64,000 nt of DNA from Nocardioides sp. Soil805. Its GTDB lineage: Bacteria; Actinomycetota; Actinomycetes; Propionibacteriales; Nocardioidaceae. The stretch lies in assembly GCF_001429625.1 (NCBI RefSeq), contig NZ_LMSU01000003.1:295148-359147 (forward strand), given 5' to 3'. Every line of letters begins with the position of its first letter. Position 1 is the first letter of the stretch. The notes beneath the pieces were generated by a model. That model searched no databases and was not told where the DNA came from. It saw only the letters and a program-made list of their open reading frames with translations. Shown in pieces: positions 55,039 to 63,250 of this stretch. The translations under genes were made by a program, and so were the position numbers.

Positions 55039-58000
55039 CCCCAGACGGCTCGCGGTTCCGGTGGCGGCTCCTCGCCGCCTGCATGCTGCTGGTCGGGGTG
55101 GCCACGACCCAGTCACCGGGTCTGCTGGTCGCCGACACCAAGCTGGACCTGGCGATCGCCCCCCTCGACTTCCTGGCCCGGGCGGCGCACCTGTGGGACG
55201 GCGAGGGAGCGTTCGGGCAGCTGCAGAACCAGGCCTACGGCTACCTGTGGCCGATGGGCCCGTTCTTCGCCCTCGGCGGACTCCTCGACGTGCCGGGCTG
55301 GGTGGTCCAGCGGCTCTGGATGGCCCTGGTCATGTGCGTCGCCCTGGTGGGGACGGCGAAGGTGGCGCGGGCCATGGGCGCGCGCTCGGACCTGGCGTGC
55401 ATCCTCGGCGGCCTCGCCTTCGCGCTGTCCCCCCGGATGCTCACCGTCCTGGGCCCGTCCTCCATCGAGGTCTGGCCGAGCGCGCTGGCGCCGTGGGTGC
55501 TGCTGCCGCTGGTGATCGGTGCCCAGCGGGGCTCGCCGCGGCGCGCGGCCGCCCTCTCCGCACTCGCCATCGCGATGGTGGGGGGCGTCAACGCCGCAGC
55601 CACCAGCGCCGTGCTGCCCCTCGGCGCCCTGTGGCTGCTGACGCGCACCCCGGGTCCTCGGCGTCGGGCGATGATGCTGTGGTGGCCGCTCTTCACCCTG
55701 CTGGCGACGCTGTGGTGGCTCGTCCCGCTGTTCCTGCTCGGCAGCTACAGCCCACCCTTCCTCGACTTCATCGAGTCCGCGGGCATCACCACGATCCCGA
55801 CCAACCTGGCCGACTCCCTGCGGGGGACCTCCAACTGGGTCCCGTACGTCGACTCGGGGTCCCGGGCAGGCACCGACCTCGTCCGGGACTTCTACCTGCC
55901 GATCAACAGCGCCGTCGTGCTGGTGGCCGGCGTGCTCGGCATGGCCCTGCGTCGTACCCCGCACCGTCTGTTCCTCCTCAGCGGGGTCGTCACCGGGCTG
56001 TTCCTGGTGTCCATGGGACACGTCGGCGCCGTCCAGGGCTGGTTCGCCCCCGGCATCCAGGACCTGCTCGACGGCGTGCTCGCCCCGCTGCGCAACGTGC
56101 ACAAGTTCGACCCGGTCGTCCGCCTCCCCTTGGTCCTGGGCCTCGCCTGGCTCGTCGACGCCCTGGTCGCCCACGCCCGGGACGCCGCCACCTCGCGTCC
56201 GGACCGGGTCAACTACCGGATCGTCGCGGGCATCGTGGCGTTCGCGGTGCTGGCGTCCGCGACGCCGGCCGCGGCCGGTCGCATCACCCCCACCAACGGC
56301 TTCGAGGAGGTCCCGGACTACTGGAGCGAGGCCGCGCGGTGGCTCGCCGACGAGCAGGACCCCGGCGTGGCGCTGCTCGTCCCCGGCACCATGTTCGGGA
56401 GCTACGTGTGGGGCTCGCCCCGCGACGAGCCGTTCCAGGCCCTCGCCTCCACCCGCTGGGCGGTGCGCAACGCCGTCCCCCTCACGCCTGCGGGCAACAT
56501 CCGGATGCTCGACGCGGTCGAGGACCAGCTCGCGCAGGGCCACGGCTCGCCGGCGCTGGCCGACTACCTGCGACGCAGCGGGGTGAGCCACCTCGTGGTG
56601 CGCAACGACGTCTCGCGCGGCGACGACGCCCCCGATCCGGTGCTCGTGCACCAGGCGCTCGACGAGTCCGACGGGATCGAGCTGGCTGCGACCTTCGGTC
56701 CGGTGGTCGGTGGTGGCGCGCACATCGACGGCGAGCTCGGCCGTGCGCTCATCAACGGCGGGTGGCAGAACGACTACGCCGCGATCGAGATCTACGCCCT
56801 CGAGGAGCCACCGACGGCCGGGACCGGCACCGCGCAGGCTCCCGTCGTGGTCGGGGGCCCGGAGGACCTGCTCGACCTGACGGACCTCGGGGTCGTCGAC
56901 GACACCGTGCCCACGCAGCTCGCGGCCGACCTCGACGACGAGGAGGTGGACGACGCGCCAGTCGTCCTCACCGACGGCTACCGGTCCGTCGTACGCCACT
57001 TCGGTCGCATCCACGACGCGACGTCGCCGGTGCGGACCCGGGCGCAGGCCGAGGCGCCGCAGGAGACGGTCCCGGACTACGAGCTCCCGGACGCGCAGCG
57101 GTGGTCGACGTTCGCGGAGTACGACGGGATCGACGGCGTGCGCGCGTCCAGCTCCCTGTCCGACGCCGGTCCCGGCCCCTCGTCGCGTGGGCGGCAGCCC
57201 TTCGCCGCGATCGACGGGCACCCCTCGACCTCCTGGCAGAGCTCGCGGTTCACCGAGGACGCCCACTGGTGGCAGGTCGACCTCGAGGACGACGTCGTGC
57301 CCCGCTCGGTCGTCGTCACCGGCGCCCTGGTGGGGGACCAGGAGGTCGAGCTCTCGACCGACGACTGGACGAGCGACCCGGTCGTGCTGGCGCCCGACAC
57401 GCCCGCCCGCATCACGGTGGGGGACACGTCCTCCGCCTCCCTGAGGATCACCGACGTCTCCGGACGCACGAGCACCCCGCTCAGCCTCGCCGAGGTCGAG
57501 CTGGAGGACATCACGCCGGATCGGCTGCTGGCCCTCCCGGAGGTGCCGGACGGGAGCGGTGCCCCCGACGCGATCGTGCTGCGGGCCCTCGAGGACGCGC
57601 GCACCGGCTGCGCGGTCGTCGACCTCGACGTGCGGTGCGTCCAGGGCCGCGAGGTCCTCGCCGAGGAGCCGCTCGGGATGGCGCGACGGATCACGCTGCC
57701 GGAGGCCGCGGCGTACGACGCCTCCCTGCGGGTGCGCGGCGTCCCCGGCCGTGCGCTCGAGACGCTCGTCCGGCAGGGCTCCTTCCTGGACGTGCGCGCC
57801 TCGTCGACCGGCGTCGCCGACCCCCGCGGTTCGGTCCTGGCCGCCGTGGACGGCAACGACGCGACCACGTGGTCGGCCGACGTCTCCGACGTGCGTCCGA
57901 GCGTGGACCTGAGGTGGCTGCGTCCCCAGACGATCGACTCGATCGAGCTCGGGGTCGACGCGGACACCGCGGCCCGGGCGCCCGAGTCCCTGGAGCTGCG

Positions 58001-59126
58001 CTGGCCGGGCGGGCGACGCAGCGTCGAGCTCGACGCTGACGGCACCGCGACCTTCCCCACCATCAGGACCGACGAGCTGACCCTCGACGTGGTCGAGGCG
58101 GAGCCGGCCACCACCGTGGACTTCAGTGGCGCCACCGGCGCCGTCCCGGTGGGCATCACCGAGCTGAGCCTGGGAGGCGCGCAGGGCCTGCCGGTCCTGG
58201 TCGCCGACGACCCGCTCGACCTGCCGTGCGGCACCGGACCCGACCTGGAGGTCAACGGGGTGCGGGTCCGCACGTCCGTGAGCGCCAGCGCCAGGGACCT
58301 GTTCAACGGTGTCGACGTGCCGGCCACGCCGTGCGGGAGCGCCACCGTGCCGCTGCGGGCCGGTGACAACGTCGTGGCGCTGGACGCCTCCGACGCCTTC
58401 ACCCCGTCGTCGGCCGTGCTGGGTCGCGCGGCCCTGCCCCTCGGCGAGGGCGCGGCCGTCGGCGGGTCCTCCGACGGCGTCGGCAGCGAGCGGTTGCTCC
58501 CGCTGGCCGGGCAGGTGGTCGTGGCGGGCCACGAGAACGCCAATCCCGGGTGGCGGGCGAGCCAGGACGGGGCCGACCTGTCCCCGGTCGTCGTCGACGG
58601 CTGGCGCCAGGGATGGCGCGCCTCCGGCGGGACCGCGGAGGTCGTGGCGGACTTCGCCCCCGGCACGGCGTACCGCTGGTCGCTGTTCGTGGGAGCCGCG
58701 GGCGTGCTGGCCCTGCTCCTGGTGCTCCTGCTCCGCCGGCGTCGTCGTCCGGCGCAGGAGCCGCCGAGCCTCGCGGAGCGATCCCTGCCCCCGCTGGTGC
58801 CGCTGCTGCTGGCCCCGGTAACCGGTGCGCTGCTGGCCGGTCCCACCGGTGCGGTCGTCGCGCTGGTGGCGACCGTCGCCGTGTGGTCGGTGCGACGGGC
58901 CCACGCGGGGACGGCCGTCGCGCTGGTGGCCGCCCTCGTGCTGCCGGCGGTGGGCGTCTACGCCTTCCTCCCGTGGGGAGGTCTCGACGCGTGGGCGGGC
59001 AGCCTCGCGTGGCCGTCCTACCTGGTGGTCGCCGTCGTCGCCGGCCTGCTGGTCCTGCTGGACGCGGACTCGCGACGTCGCAGCCGACCCTTGAGGCGCA
59101 GCGCCGGCAGCTCGACCACGCGGTAG
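55035..59126 (+). CDS. aftD: AftD-like alpha-(1->3)-arabinofuranosyltransferase (DUF3367)
   Basis: A 1363-residue membrane glycosyltransferase, close in length to mycobacterial AftD. The N-terminal GT-C part has the acidic first loop (LLVADTKLDLAIAPLDF), then LWDGEGAFGQLQNQAYGYLWPMGPFF and NVHKFDPVVRLPLVLGLAWL. Two F5/8 type C-like carbohydrate-binding domains follow (about 720 and 930: AAIDGHPSTSWQSS, AAVDGNDATTWSA). From about residue 1217 several more helices occur. It would add arabinofuranose to an envelope polymer. Its last 109 bases overlap the convergent acyltransferase gene. Confidence 0.88.
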   Translation: MTPDGSRFRWRLLAACMLLVGVATTQSPGLLVADTKLDLAIAPLDFLARAAHLWDGEGAFGQLQNQAYGYLWPMGPFFALGGLLDVPGWVVQRLWMALVMCVALVGTAKVARAMGARSDLACILGGLAFALSPRMLTVLGPSSIEVWPSALAPWVLLPLVIGAQRGSPRRAAALSALAIAMVGGVNAAATSAVLPLGALWLLTRTPGPRRRAMMLWWPLFTLLATLWWLVPLFLLGSYSPPFLDFIESAGITTIPTNLADSLRGTSNWVPYVDSGSRAGTDLVRDFYLPINSAVVLVAGVLGMALRRTPHRLFLLSGVVTGLFLVSMGHVGAVQGWFAPGIQDLLDGVLAPLRNVHKFDPVVRLPLVLGLAWLVDALVAHARDAATSRPDRVNYRIVAGIVAFAVLASATPAAAGRITPTNGFEEVPDYWSEAARWLADEQDPGVALLVPGTMFGSYVWGSPRDEPFQALASTRWAVRNAVPLTPAGNIRMLDAVEDQLAQGHGSPALADYLRRSGVSHLVVRNDVSRGDDAPDPVLVHQALDESDGIELAATFGPVVGGGAHIDGELGRALINGGWQNDYAAIEIYALEEPPTAGTGTAQAPVVVGGPEDLLDLTDLGVVDDTVPTQLAADLDDEEVDDAPVVLTDGYRSVVRHFGRIHDATSPVRTRAQAEAPQETVPDYELPDAQRWSTFAEYDGIDGVRASSSLSDAGPGPSSRGRQPFAAIDGHPSTSWQSSRFTEDAHWWQVDLEDDVVPRSVVVTGALVGDQEVELSTDDWTSDPVVLAPDTPARITVGDTSSASLRITDVSGRTSTPLSLAEVELEDITPDRLLALPEVPDGSGAPDAIVLRALEDARTGCAVVDLDVRCVQGREVLAEEPLGMARRITLPEAAAYDASLRVRGVPGRALETLVRQGSFLDVRASSTGVADPRGSVLAAVDGNDATTWSADVSDVRPSVDLRWLRPQTIDSIELGVDADTAARAPESLELRWPGGRRSVELDADGTATFPTIRTDELTLDVVEAEPATTVDFSGATGAVPVGITELSLGGAQGLPVLVADDPLDLPCGTGPDLEVNGVRVRTSVSASARDLFNGVDVPATPCGSATVPLRAGDNVVALDASDAFTPSSAVLGRAALPLGEGAAVGGSSDGVGSERLLPLAGQVVVAGHENANPGWRASQDGADLSPVVVDGWRQGWRASGGTAEVVADFAPGTAYRWSLFVGAAGVLALLLVLLLRRRRRPAQEPPSLAERSLPPLVPLLLAPVTGALLAGPTGAVVALVATVAVWSVRRAHAGTAVALVAALVLPAVGVYAFLPWGGLDAWAGSLAWPSYLVVAVVAGLLVLLDADSRRRSRPLRRSAGSSTTR

Positions 59127-60268
59127 AGCACCTCCGCGGCGACCAGTGACAGCACCAGCGTGATCGCCCAGATCTTCAGGCCCTGGCCCGTGAAGACCTC
59201 GATCCCGGTGAGGTCGAACGCCGCGGCCAGCAGGGCGAGGTGGATGCAGAAGATGCTGTAGCTGATGTGGCCGAGGTGGCGCAGCGGCCGCCGGGTCATC
59301 ACGTGCCGGTAGGCGCCGGGCAGCGTGAACACCCCGCTCAGCACCAGCAGCGTGCCCACGAACGTGTAGAGGACGTGCTTGGTGATGGACTCGGCGACCG
59401 TCGGCGCCTCGAGCAGGGTGGGCCCGGCGAGGGGGGTGGCCGCCACCAGCATCAGCCCGCCGGCCAGCGCCCAGCACACGCCGGGCTGGCGCCCGAGCGC
59501 GACGACGTGGCCCACGAGCCGGGACGTGGTGCCCTGCTGGTGCAGCACGTGGACGAGCGCCAGGCCGATGCCCGTCGCGAACCACGTGAGGTACGCCGGC
59601 AGCCACAGCCCGGGGGAGCCGGCGACGTGCGGGTCCAGGCGCGGTGCCAGCACCAGCCAGGAGATGCTGGTGAGCGCCATGGCCACCAGGACGACCCCCA
59701 CCCGTCGCCCCCGCAGCCGACGACCGACGGCGACGAGCATCAGGGCCGGCAGCACCAGGTAGAAGCTCACCTCGACGGCCAGGCTCCACATGTGGGTCAA
59801 CCCGTAGGGCAGCGACTTGCCGACGAAGGAGTCGAGCAGCGCGAACGAGGCCAGCCAGTCGCTGGGCCCGGCGTCCTCGTTGCCGCCGACGAACAGGTAG
59901 GCGATGACCACCACGACGAGGTAGACGGGCAGGATCCGCAGGGCGCGCTTCTCGTAGTACGTCGTCAGCCCGGGGGCCGGGAGGTCGAGGGTCCGGCGGG
60001 CCAGGTAGGGCCGGGCGAGCAGGAAGCCGGAAAGCACGAAGAAGATCGCCACGCCGACGTCGAGGCGTGCCAGCAGGGTGCCGCCCACCCCGTTGCCGAG
60101 GTACTCCCCGGTCTGGAACGAGGTGTGGGTCGTGAGCACGGCCAGGGCACCGACGGCGCGCAGCGTGTCGAGCACGGGAAACTGGGGGGCGACCTCGACC
60201 GGGGGCAGCGGTGCGGGCCTGGTCCCGCGACGGTGTGCGGGACCGGTGCCGGACGGGCGCGACGCCAT
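59018..60268 (-). CDS. Acyltransferase 3 (OafA-like) membrane protein
   Basis: A 416-residue polytopic O-acyltransferase with about ten helices. The family motif is FPVLDTLRAVGALAVLTTHTSF, followed by FFVLSGFLLARPYLAR and YYEKRALRILPVYLV, and the catalytic His/Arg pair lies in the first part. It would acylate a surface glycan. ATG 60268 overlaps the stop of the preceding gene by one base (TGATG). The 3' end, coding for the basic tail RRRESASSRTSRP, overlaps the aftD-like gene on the other strand by 109 bases, corresponding to the Rv0228-type position. Confidence 0.88.
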   Translation of the reverse strand: MASRPSGTGPAHRRGTRPAPLPPVEVAPQFPVLDTLRAVGALAVLTTHTSFQTGEYLGNGVGGTLLARLDVGVAIFFVLSGFLLARPYLARRTLDLPAPGLTTYYEKRALRILPVYLVVVVIAYLFVGGNEDAGPSDWLASFALLDSFVGKSLPYGLTHMWSLAVEVSFYLVLPALMLVAVGRRLRGRRVGVVLVAMALTSISWLVLAPRLDPHVAGSPGLWLPAYLTWFATGIGLALVHVLHQQGTTSRLVGHVVALGRQPGVCWALAGGLMLVAATPLAGPTLLEAPTVAESITKHVLYTFVGTLLVLSGVFTLPGAYRHVMTRRPLRHLGHISYSIFCIHLALLAAAFDLTGIEVFTGQGLKIWAITLVLSLVAAEVLYRVVELPALRLKGRLRRRESASSRTSRPATTATTR

Positions 60269-62130
60269 CACAGGACTCCCGGCACGGCGGTGCCGACCTC
60301 GATGACGTCGACGCACAGCGTGGTCTCCGGGGCCAGGCCCGAGATCCGCACCTCGTCGAACGCCCCGGTCGCCTGGACGAACAGGCTGCCGATGCCGGGG
60401 TTGACGGTCGCCTCGCGGCTGACGTCGCCGGCTGTCACCGTGATGTCGGTGCGCTGCGAGGAGAGGTAGCCGATCCTCAGCCACCAGTCGACGTCGATGG
60501 TGCCGTTCTCGAGGGGGATGGACCTGCCGCTGGCACCCACGCGCCAACCGCACTCGTCCGTGGGGCCCCGGCGCGACGTCACCGCCGCGTCGATCACGGT
60601 CGGGGCCACCGTGCCGTCCTCGGTGACCGAGTGCAGCGTGCTGCTGATCAGGGGGAACTCGGCGCGGGACGTGTACAGCGGCACGAGGGACTCGAGGGTG
60701 TTGTAGGGGAAGGAGTACCCGGGCATCACGTCCTGAGGCACCGTGCCCCCGGTGAGGTCGAGCGAGCCCTGCGCGTCCACGGCCGCGGTGACGCGGTGCA
60801 GGTAGGTGTCGCCGGGGTTGTCGGTGTGCCAGATGTGGGCGTACGACGCCGTGCTGACGACGGCCCCCACCAGGTAGGCCAGGGTCAGCACCCCGGCGAG
60901 CACCTGGGTCGGCGCGACCGCGAGCAACGGTCGCGGTCGCGGCTCGCTGGACTCGACCGCGCCCCGGACCGGCAGCCAGACCAGGCCGAGGGTCAGCACC
61001 AGGGCGCACACGGTCTCGGTGAGGTAGCGCATCTCCAGGCCGATCGCTGCGCCCGCGACGGGGGCGCGCGTGGTGAGCAGGAGCAGGTAGGCCCCGGTGA
61101 GCGACAGGGCCAGGAGCAACCACGCGCGGCCGGTACGACGACGCAGGAGCGCCCCCGTGACGATCGTGCCGACGAGGACCACCCAGGCGAGGTGGACCGC
61201 CCAGGCCGGCGGATCGGCGTACCCCGTGGGCGGGTTGCTCGTGTCCCACCGCCAGGGACCGCCGAGCGCCGAGCTGCCGAACGCCGTGCCCAGCATCGTG
61301 TCCGCCAGCGCACCGGCGAGGCCGGACCCGCGGTCCTGCTCGATGAAGGGCTGGGGGACCGCGACGGCGTAGTAGACGACGTACAGCGCGGCGGTGAGGC
61401 CCCCCGCGATCGCGGCCGGCCAGTAGCGCCGCAGGGCGGCCGTGAGCCTGGCGCGCGGCCCGCCCGACGCGAAGTAGCCGAGCGCGACGAGAGCGAGGAC
61501 CGGCAGCACCAGGAGGACCTTGACGTAGCAGAGCAGCCCGACGACGAGCACTGCCGTGGTGGCCGCGAGCCACGGCCAGCGACGACCGCGGAGGTAGTGC
61601 ACCCAGGTCGCGACCGCGGTGAACCAGACGGCCTGGAGCGGCAGCTGGTTGAGCCCGGCCGCCCACCACATGAGGGCCGGGGCGCTCAGCGCGCTGTAGA
61701 GGTAGAGGGCGAAGAGGGGCAGGACCTCCAGCCGCGCCCCGAAGACCGTGACCAGCATCCACCAGCACGCGAGGGCCGCCAGCGTGGAGGTCAGCATGGT
61801 CAAGGTGACCGCCGTGCCCCACCCGGTGGCCACCTCGCCGGTGTTGCTGACGACCCAGGCGAGGAGCCTGCCGACCGGCATGAACTGGCTGTCGAACGGC
61901 GCGGTCAGGTAGTCGAGGTCCAGGCTCTCGCCGCGCGACTGGGCGAGCAGCCGGTAGTCGTCGGTGTAGAACCAGCTCCCGACCAGCATCCAGCAGCGCA
62001 GGGCCACCTGCCCGAGCAGCAGCACGAGGGCGACGACGTGCACGCTGGCCGCGTCGAGCGCGAGCACCGGACGGCGGGTGCGGATGTCCTCGTCCTCGAC
62101 GTGGAACAACCACGGCCATACCTTGTCCAC
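60268..62130 (-). CDS. Large polytopic glycosyltransferase-like membrane protein
   Basis: A 620-residue protein with about ten hydrophobic helices and a C-terminal beta-rich domain of roughly 160 residues (from about 460). The first outer loop WFYTDDYRLLAQSRGE has two aspartates, as in GT-C enzymes. The end of the domain (VNPGIGSLFVQATG, TTLCVDVIEVG) matches the partial protein at the right edge of the window. GTG 62130 is chosen because AGGAGG precedes it; ATG 62175 is possible. It is coupled to the acyltransferase gene. Function inferred: sugar transfer to an envelope glycan. Confidence 0.65.
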   Translation of the reverse strand: MDKVWPWLFHVEDEDIRTRRPVLALDAASVHVVALVLLLGQVALRCWMLVGSWFYTDDYRLLAQSRGESLDLDYLTAPFDSQFMPVGRLLAWVVSNTGEVATGWGTAVTLTMLTSTLAALACWWMLVTVFGARLEVLPLFALYLYSALSAPALMWWAAGLNQLPLQAVWFTAVATWVHYLRGRRWPWLAATTAVLVVGLLCYVKVLLVLPVLALVALGYFASGGPRARLTAALRRYWPAAIAGGLTAALYVVYYAVAVPQPFIEQDRGSGLAGALADTMLGTAFGSSALGGPWRWDTSNPPTGYADPPAWAVHLAWVVLVGTIVTGALLRRRTGRAWLLLALSLTGAYLLLLTTRAPVAGAAIGLEMRYLTETVCALVLTLGLVWLPVRGAVESSEPRPRPLLAVAPTQVLAGVLTLAYLVGAVVSTASYAHIWHTDNPGDTYLHRVTAAVDAQGSLDLTGGTVPQDVMPGYSFPYNTLESLVPLYTSRAEFPLISSTLHSVTEDGTVAPTVIDAAVTSRRGPTDECGWRVGASGRSIPLENGTIDVDWWLRIGYLSSQRTDITVTAGDVSREATVNPGIGSLFVQATGAFDEVRISGLAPETTLCVDVIEVGTAVPGVL

Positions 62131-62214
62131 AGGCCCTCCTCGGGCGGGAACTATGCCACAGGCCCACCGGCCCACAGGCCCGGTGAGAAAGGTTCCGACC
62201 TGCGTGCTGGAACC
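62127..62214. repeat. Three CCACAGGCCC direct repeats and an inverted GGTTCC repeat
   Basis: CCACAGGCCC occurs at 62127, 62156 and 62172. GGTTCC (62191) and GGAACC (62209) form an inverted repeat with a 12-base spacer. A TAGCCT -10 box of the DUF3068 gene lies at 62240. The first repeat contains the GTG start of the divergent gene. The elements lie between two divergent genes and may be regulatory. Confidence 0.45.
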
Positions 62215-62280
62215 GCCCCCCGCGGGACCTACCTGCTGGTAGCCTTCGGCGACTCATCGACTCCTGGGAGGACTTTCGTC

Positions 62281-63171
62281 GTGCGCAAGATCATTGGTTG
62301 GGTGCTCCTTGCACTCGGCGCCTTCTTGTTGGTGATCGGCCTGATGGCCTCCTTCTGGGCTCCGGGTCAGGTGAAGCGGACGCCGCTCGACACCGACAGC
62401 GTCACGCGCCTGGCCGGCACCGCCGACAAGCTCAACCCCGCGTCCGGGGAGGTGGAGAGCCTCGACGTCAAGGCCACCAGCATCACCAAGGCCGACTCGA
62501 AGCGCTCCGACGACTCGGTCATCGTGTTCGTCAACACCCTCTGCCTGGTCATCGACGAGGGCGACGTCCCCGACTGCGTCGACGCCGACGACCCGGAGAA
62601 GCGCCTCATCACGGCCTCCACCGACGTCTTCGCCACCGACCGCTCCACCGCCGAGGCCGTCAACGGCGAGTACCTGCCCGCCGGGGCCGAGGAGAAGGAG
62701 GGCCTCATCAACAAGTGGCCCTTCGATGCCGAGAAGAAGGACTACCCCTACTGGGACGGGCTGCTCGGCGCTCCCGTGGACGCGGTGTACGACAGCACGG
62801 AGACCCTCGAGGGCCTCGAGACCTACAAGTACCACGTGGTCGTCGACGAGCAGTCGGCCGAGGTCGTCGATGGCGTCCAGGGCGTCTACTCGCAGGACAA
62901 GTACCTGTGGATCGATCCGGTGACCGGCTCGATCATCAAGCAGTCGCAGCAGGAGCTCCGCACCCTGGAGAACGGGGACGTGCTCCTCGACCTCGACCTC
63001 GCCTTCACCGACGAGCAGGTCTCGGACAACGTGGAGTCGGCCAAGGACTCGGGCGGCACCATCAAGCTGGTCACCAGCACGGTGCCCCTCATCGGCTTCA
63101 TCGGTGGTGCGCTGGCCCTGCTCGCCGGCGCCTACCTCGTCTTCGCCGGTCGCAAGGAGGAGACTGCCTGA
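62281..63171 (+). CDS. DUF3068 (PorA-family) membrane protein
   Basis: A 296-residue protein with one N-terminal helix (IIGWVLLALGAFLLVIGLMAS), a large outside domain and a C-terminal helix (PLIGFIGGALALLAGAYLVFAG). The domain features ESLDVKATSITKADSKRSDDSVIVFVN, KWPFDAEKKDYPYWDG and YLWIDPVTGSIIKQSQQE, characteristic of DUF3068. GTG 62281 has GGGAGGA about ten bases upstream. Function unknown; a role in the envelope fits its neighbours. Confidence 0.85.
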   Translation: MRKIIGWVLLALGAFLLVIGLMASFWAPGQVKRTPLDTDSVTRLAGTADKLNPASGEVESLDVKATSITKADSKRSDDSVIVFVNTLCLVIDEGDVPDCVDADDPEKRLITASTDVFATDRSTAEAVNGEYLPAGAEEKEGLINKWPFDAEKKDYPYWDGLLGAPVDAVYDSTETLEGLETYKYHVVVDEQSAEVVDGVQGVYSQDKYLWIDPVTGSIIKQSQQELRTLENGDVLLDLDLAFTDEQVSDNVESAKDSGGTIKLVTSTVPLIGFIGGALALLAGAYLVFAGRKEETA

Positions 63172-63192
63172 GGCAGTCCGCCCCCGCTCAGC

Positions 63193-63227
63193 ACGACGGC
63201 CCGCCGGCACTGCCGGCGGGCCGTCGT
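63193..63227. terminator. Strong terminator hairpin after DUF3068 gene
   Basis: ACGACGGCCCGCCGGCA (63193-63209) and its perfect complement (63211-63227) form a 17-bp stem with one central C, then CCGTCTTCC. It starts 21 bases after the DUF3068 stop and ends 23 bases before the next gene's stop on the other strand, so it serves both convergent genes. Confidence 0.75.
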
Positions 63228-63250
63228 CCGTCTTCCGGGGGGAGGTCCCG

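Noticed and set aside
55113..59789. 1558-codon minus-strand frame opposite the aftD-like gene
   Set aside because: A shadow of the coding strand in GC-rich DNA; no domain, no start signal, and it conflicts with the well-supported AftD frame.
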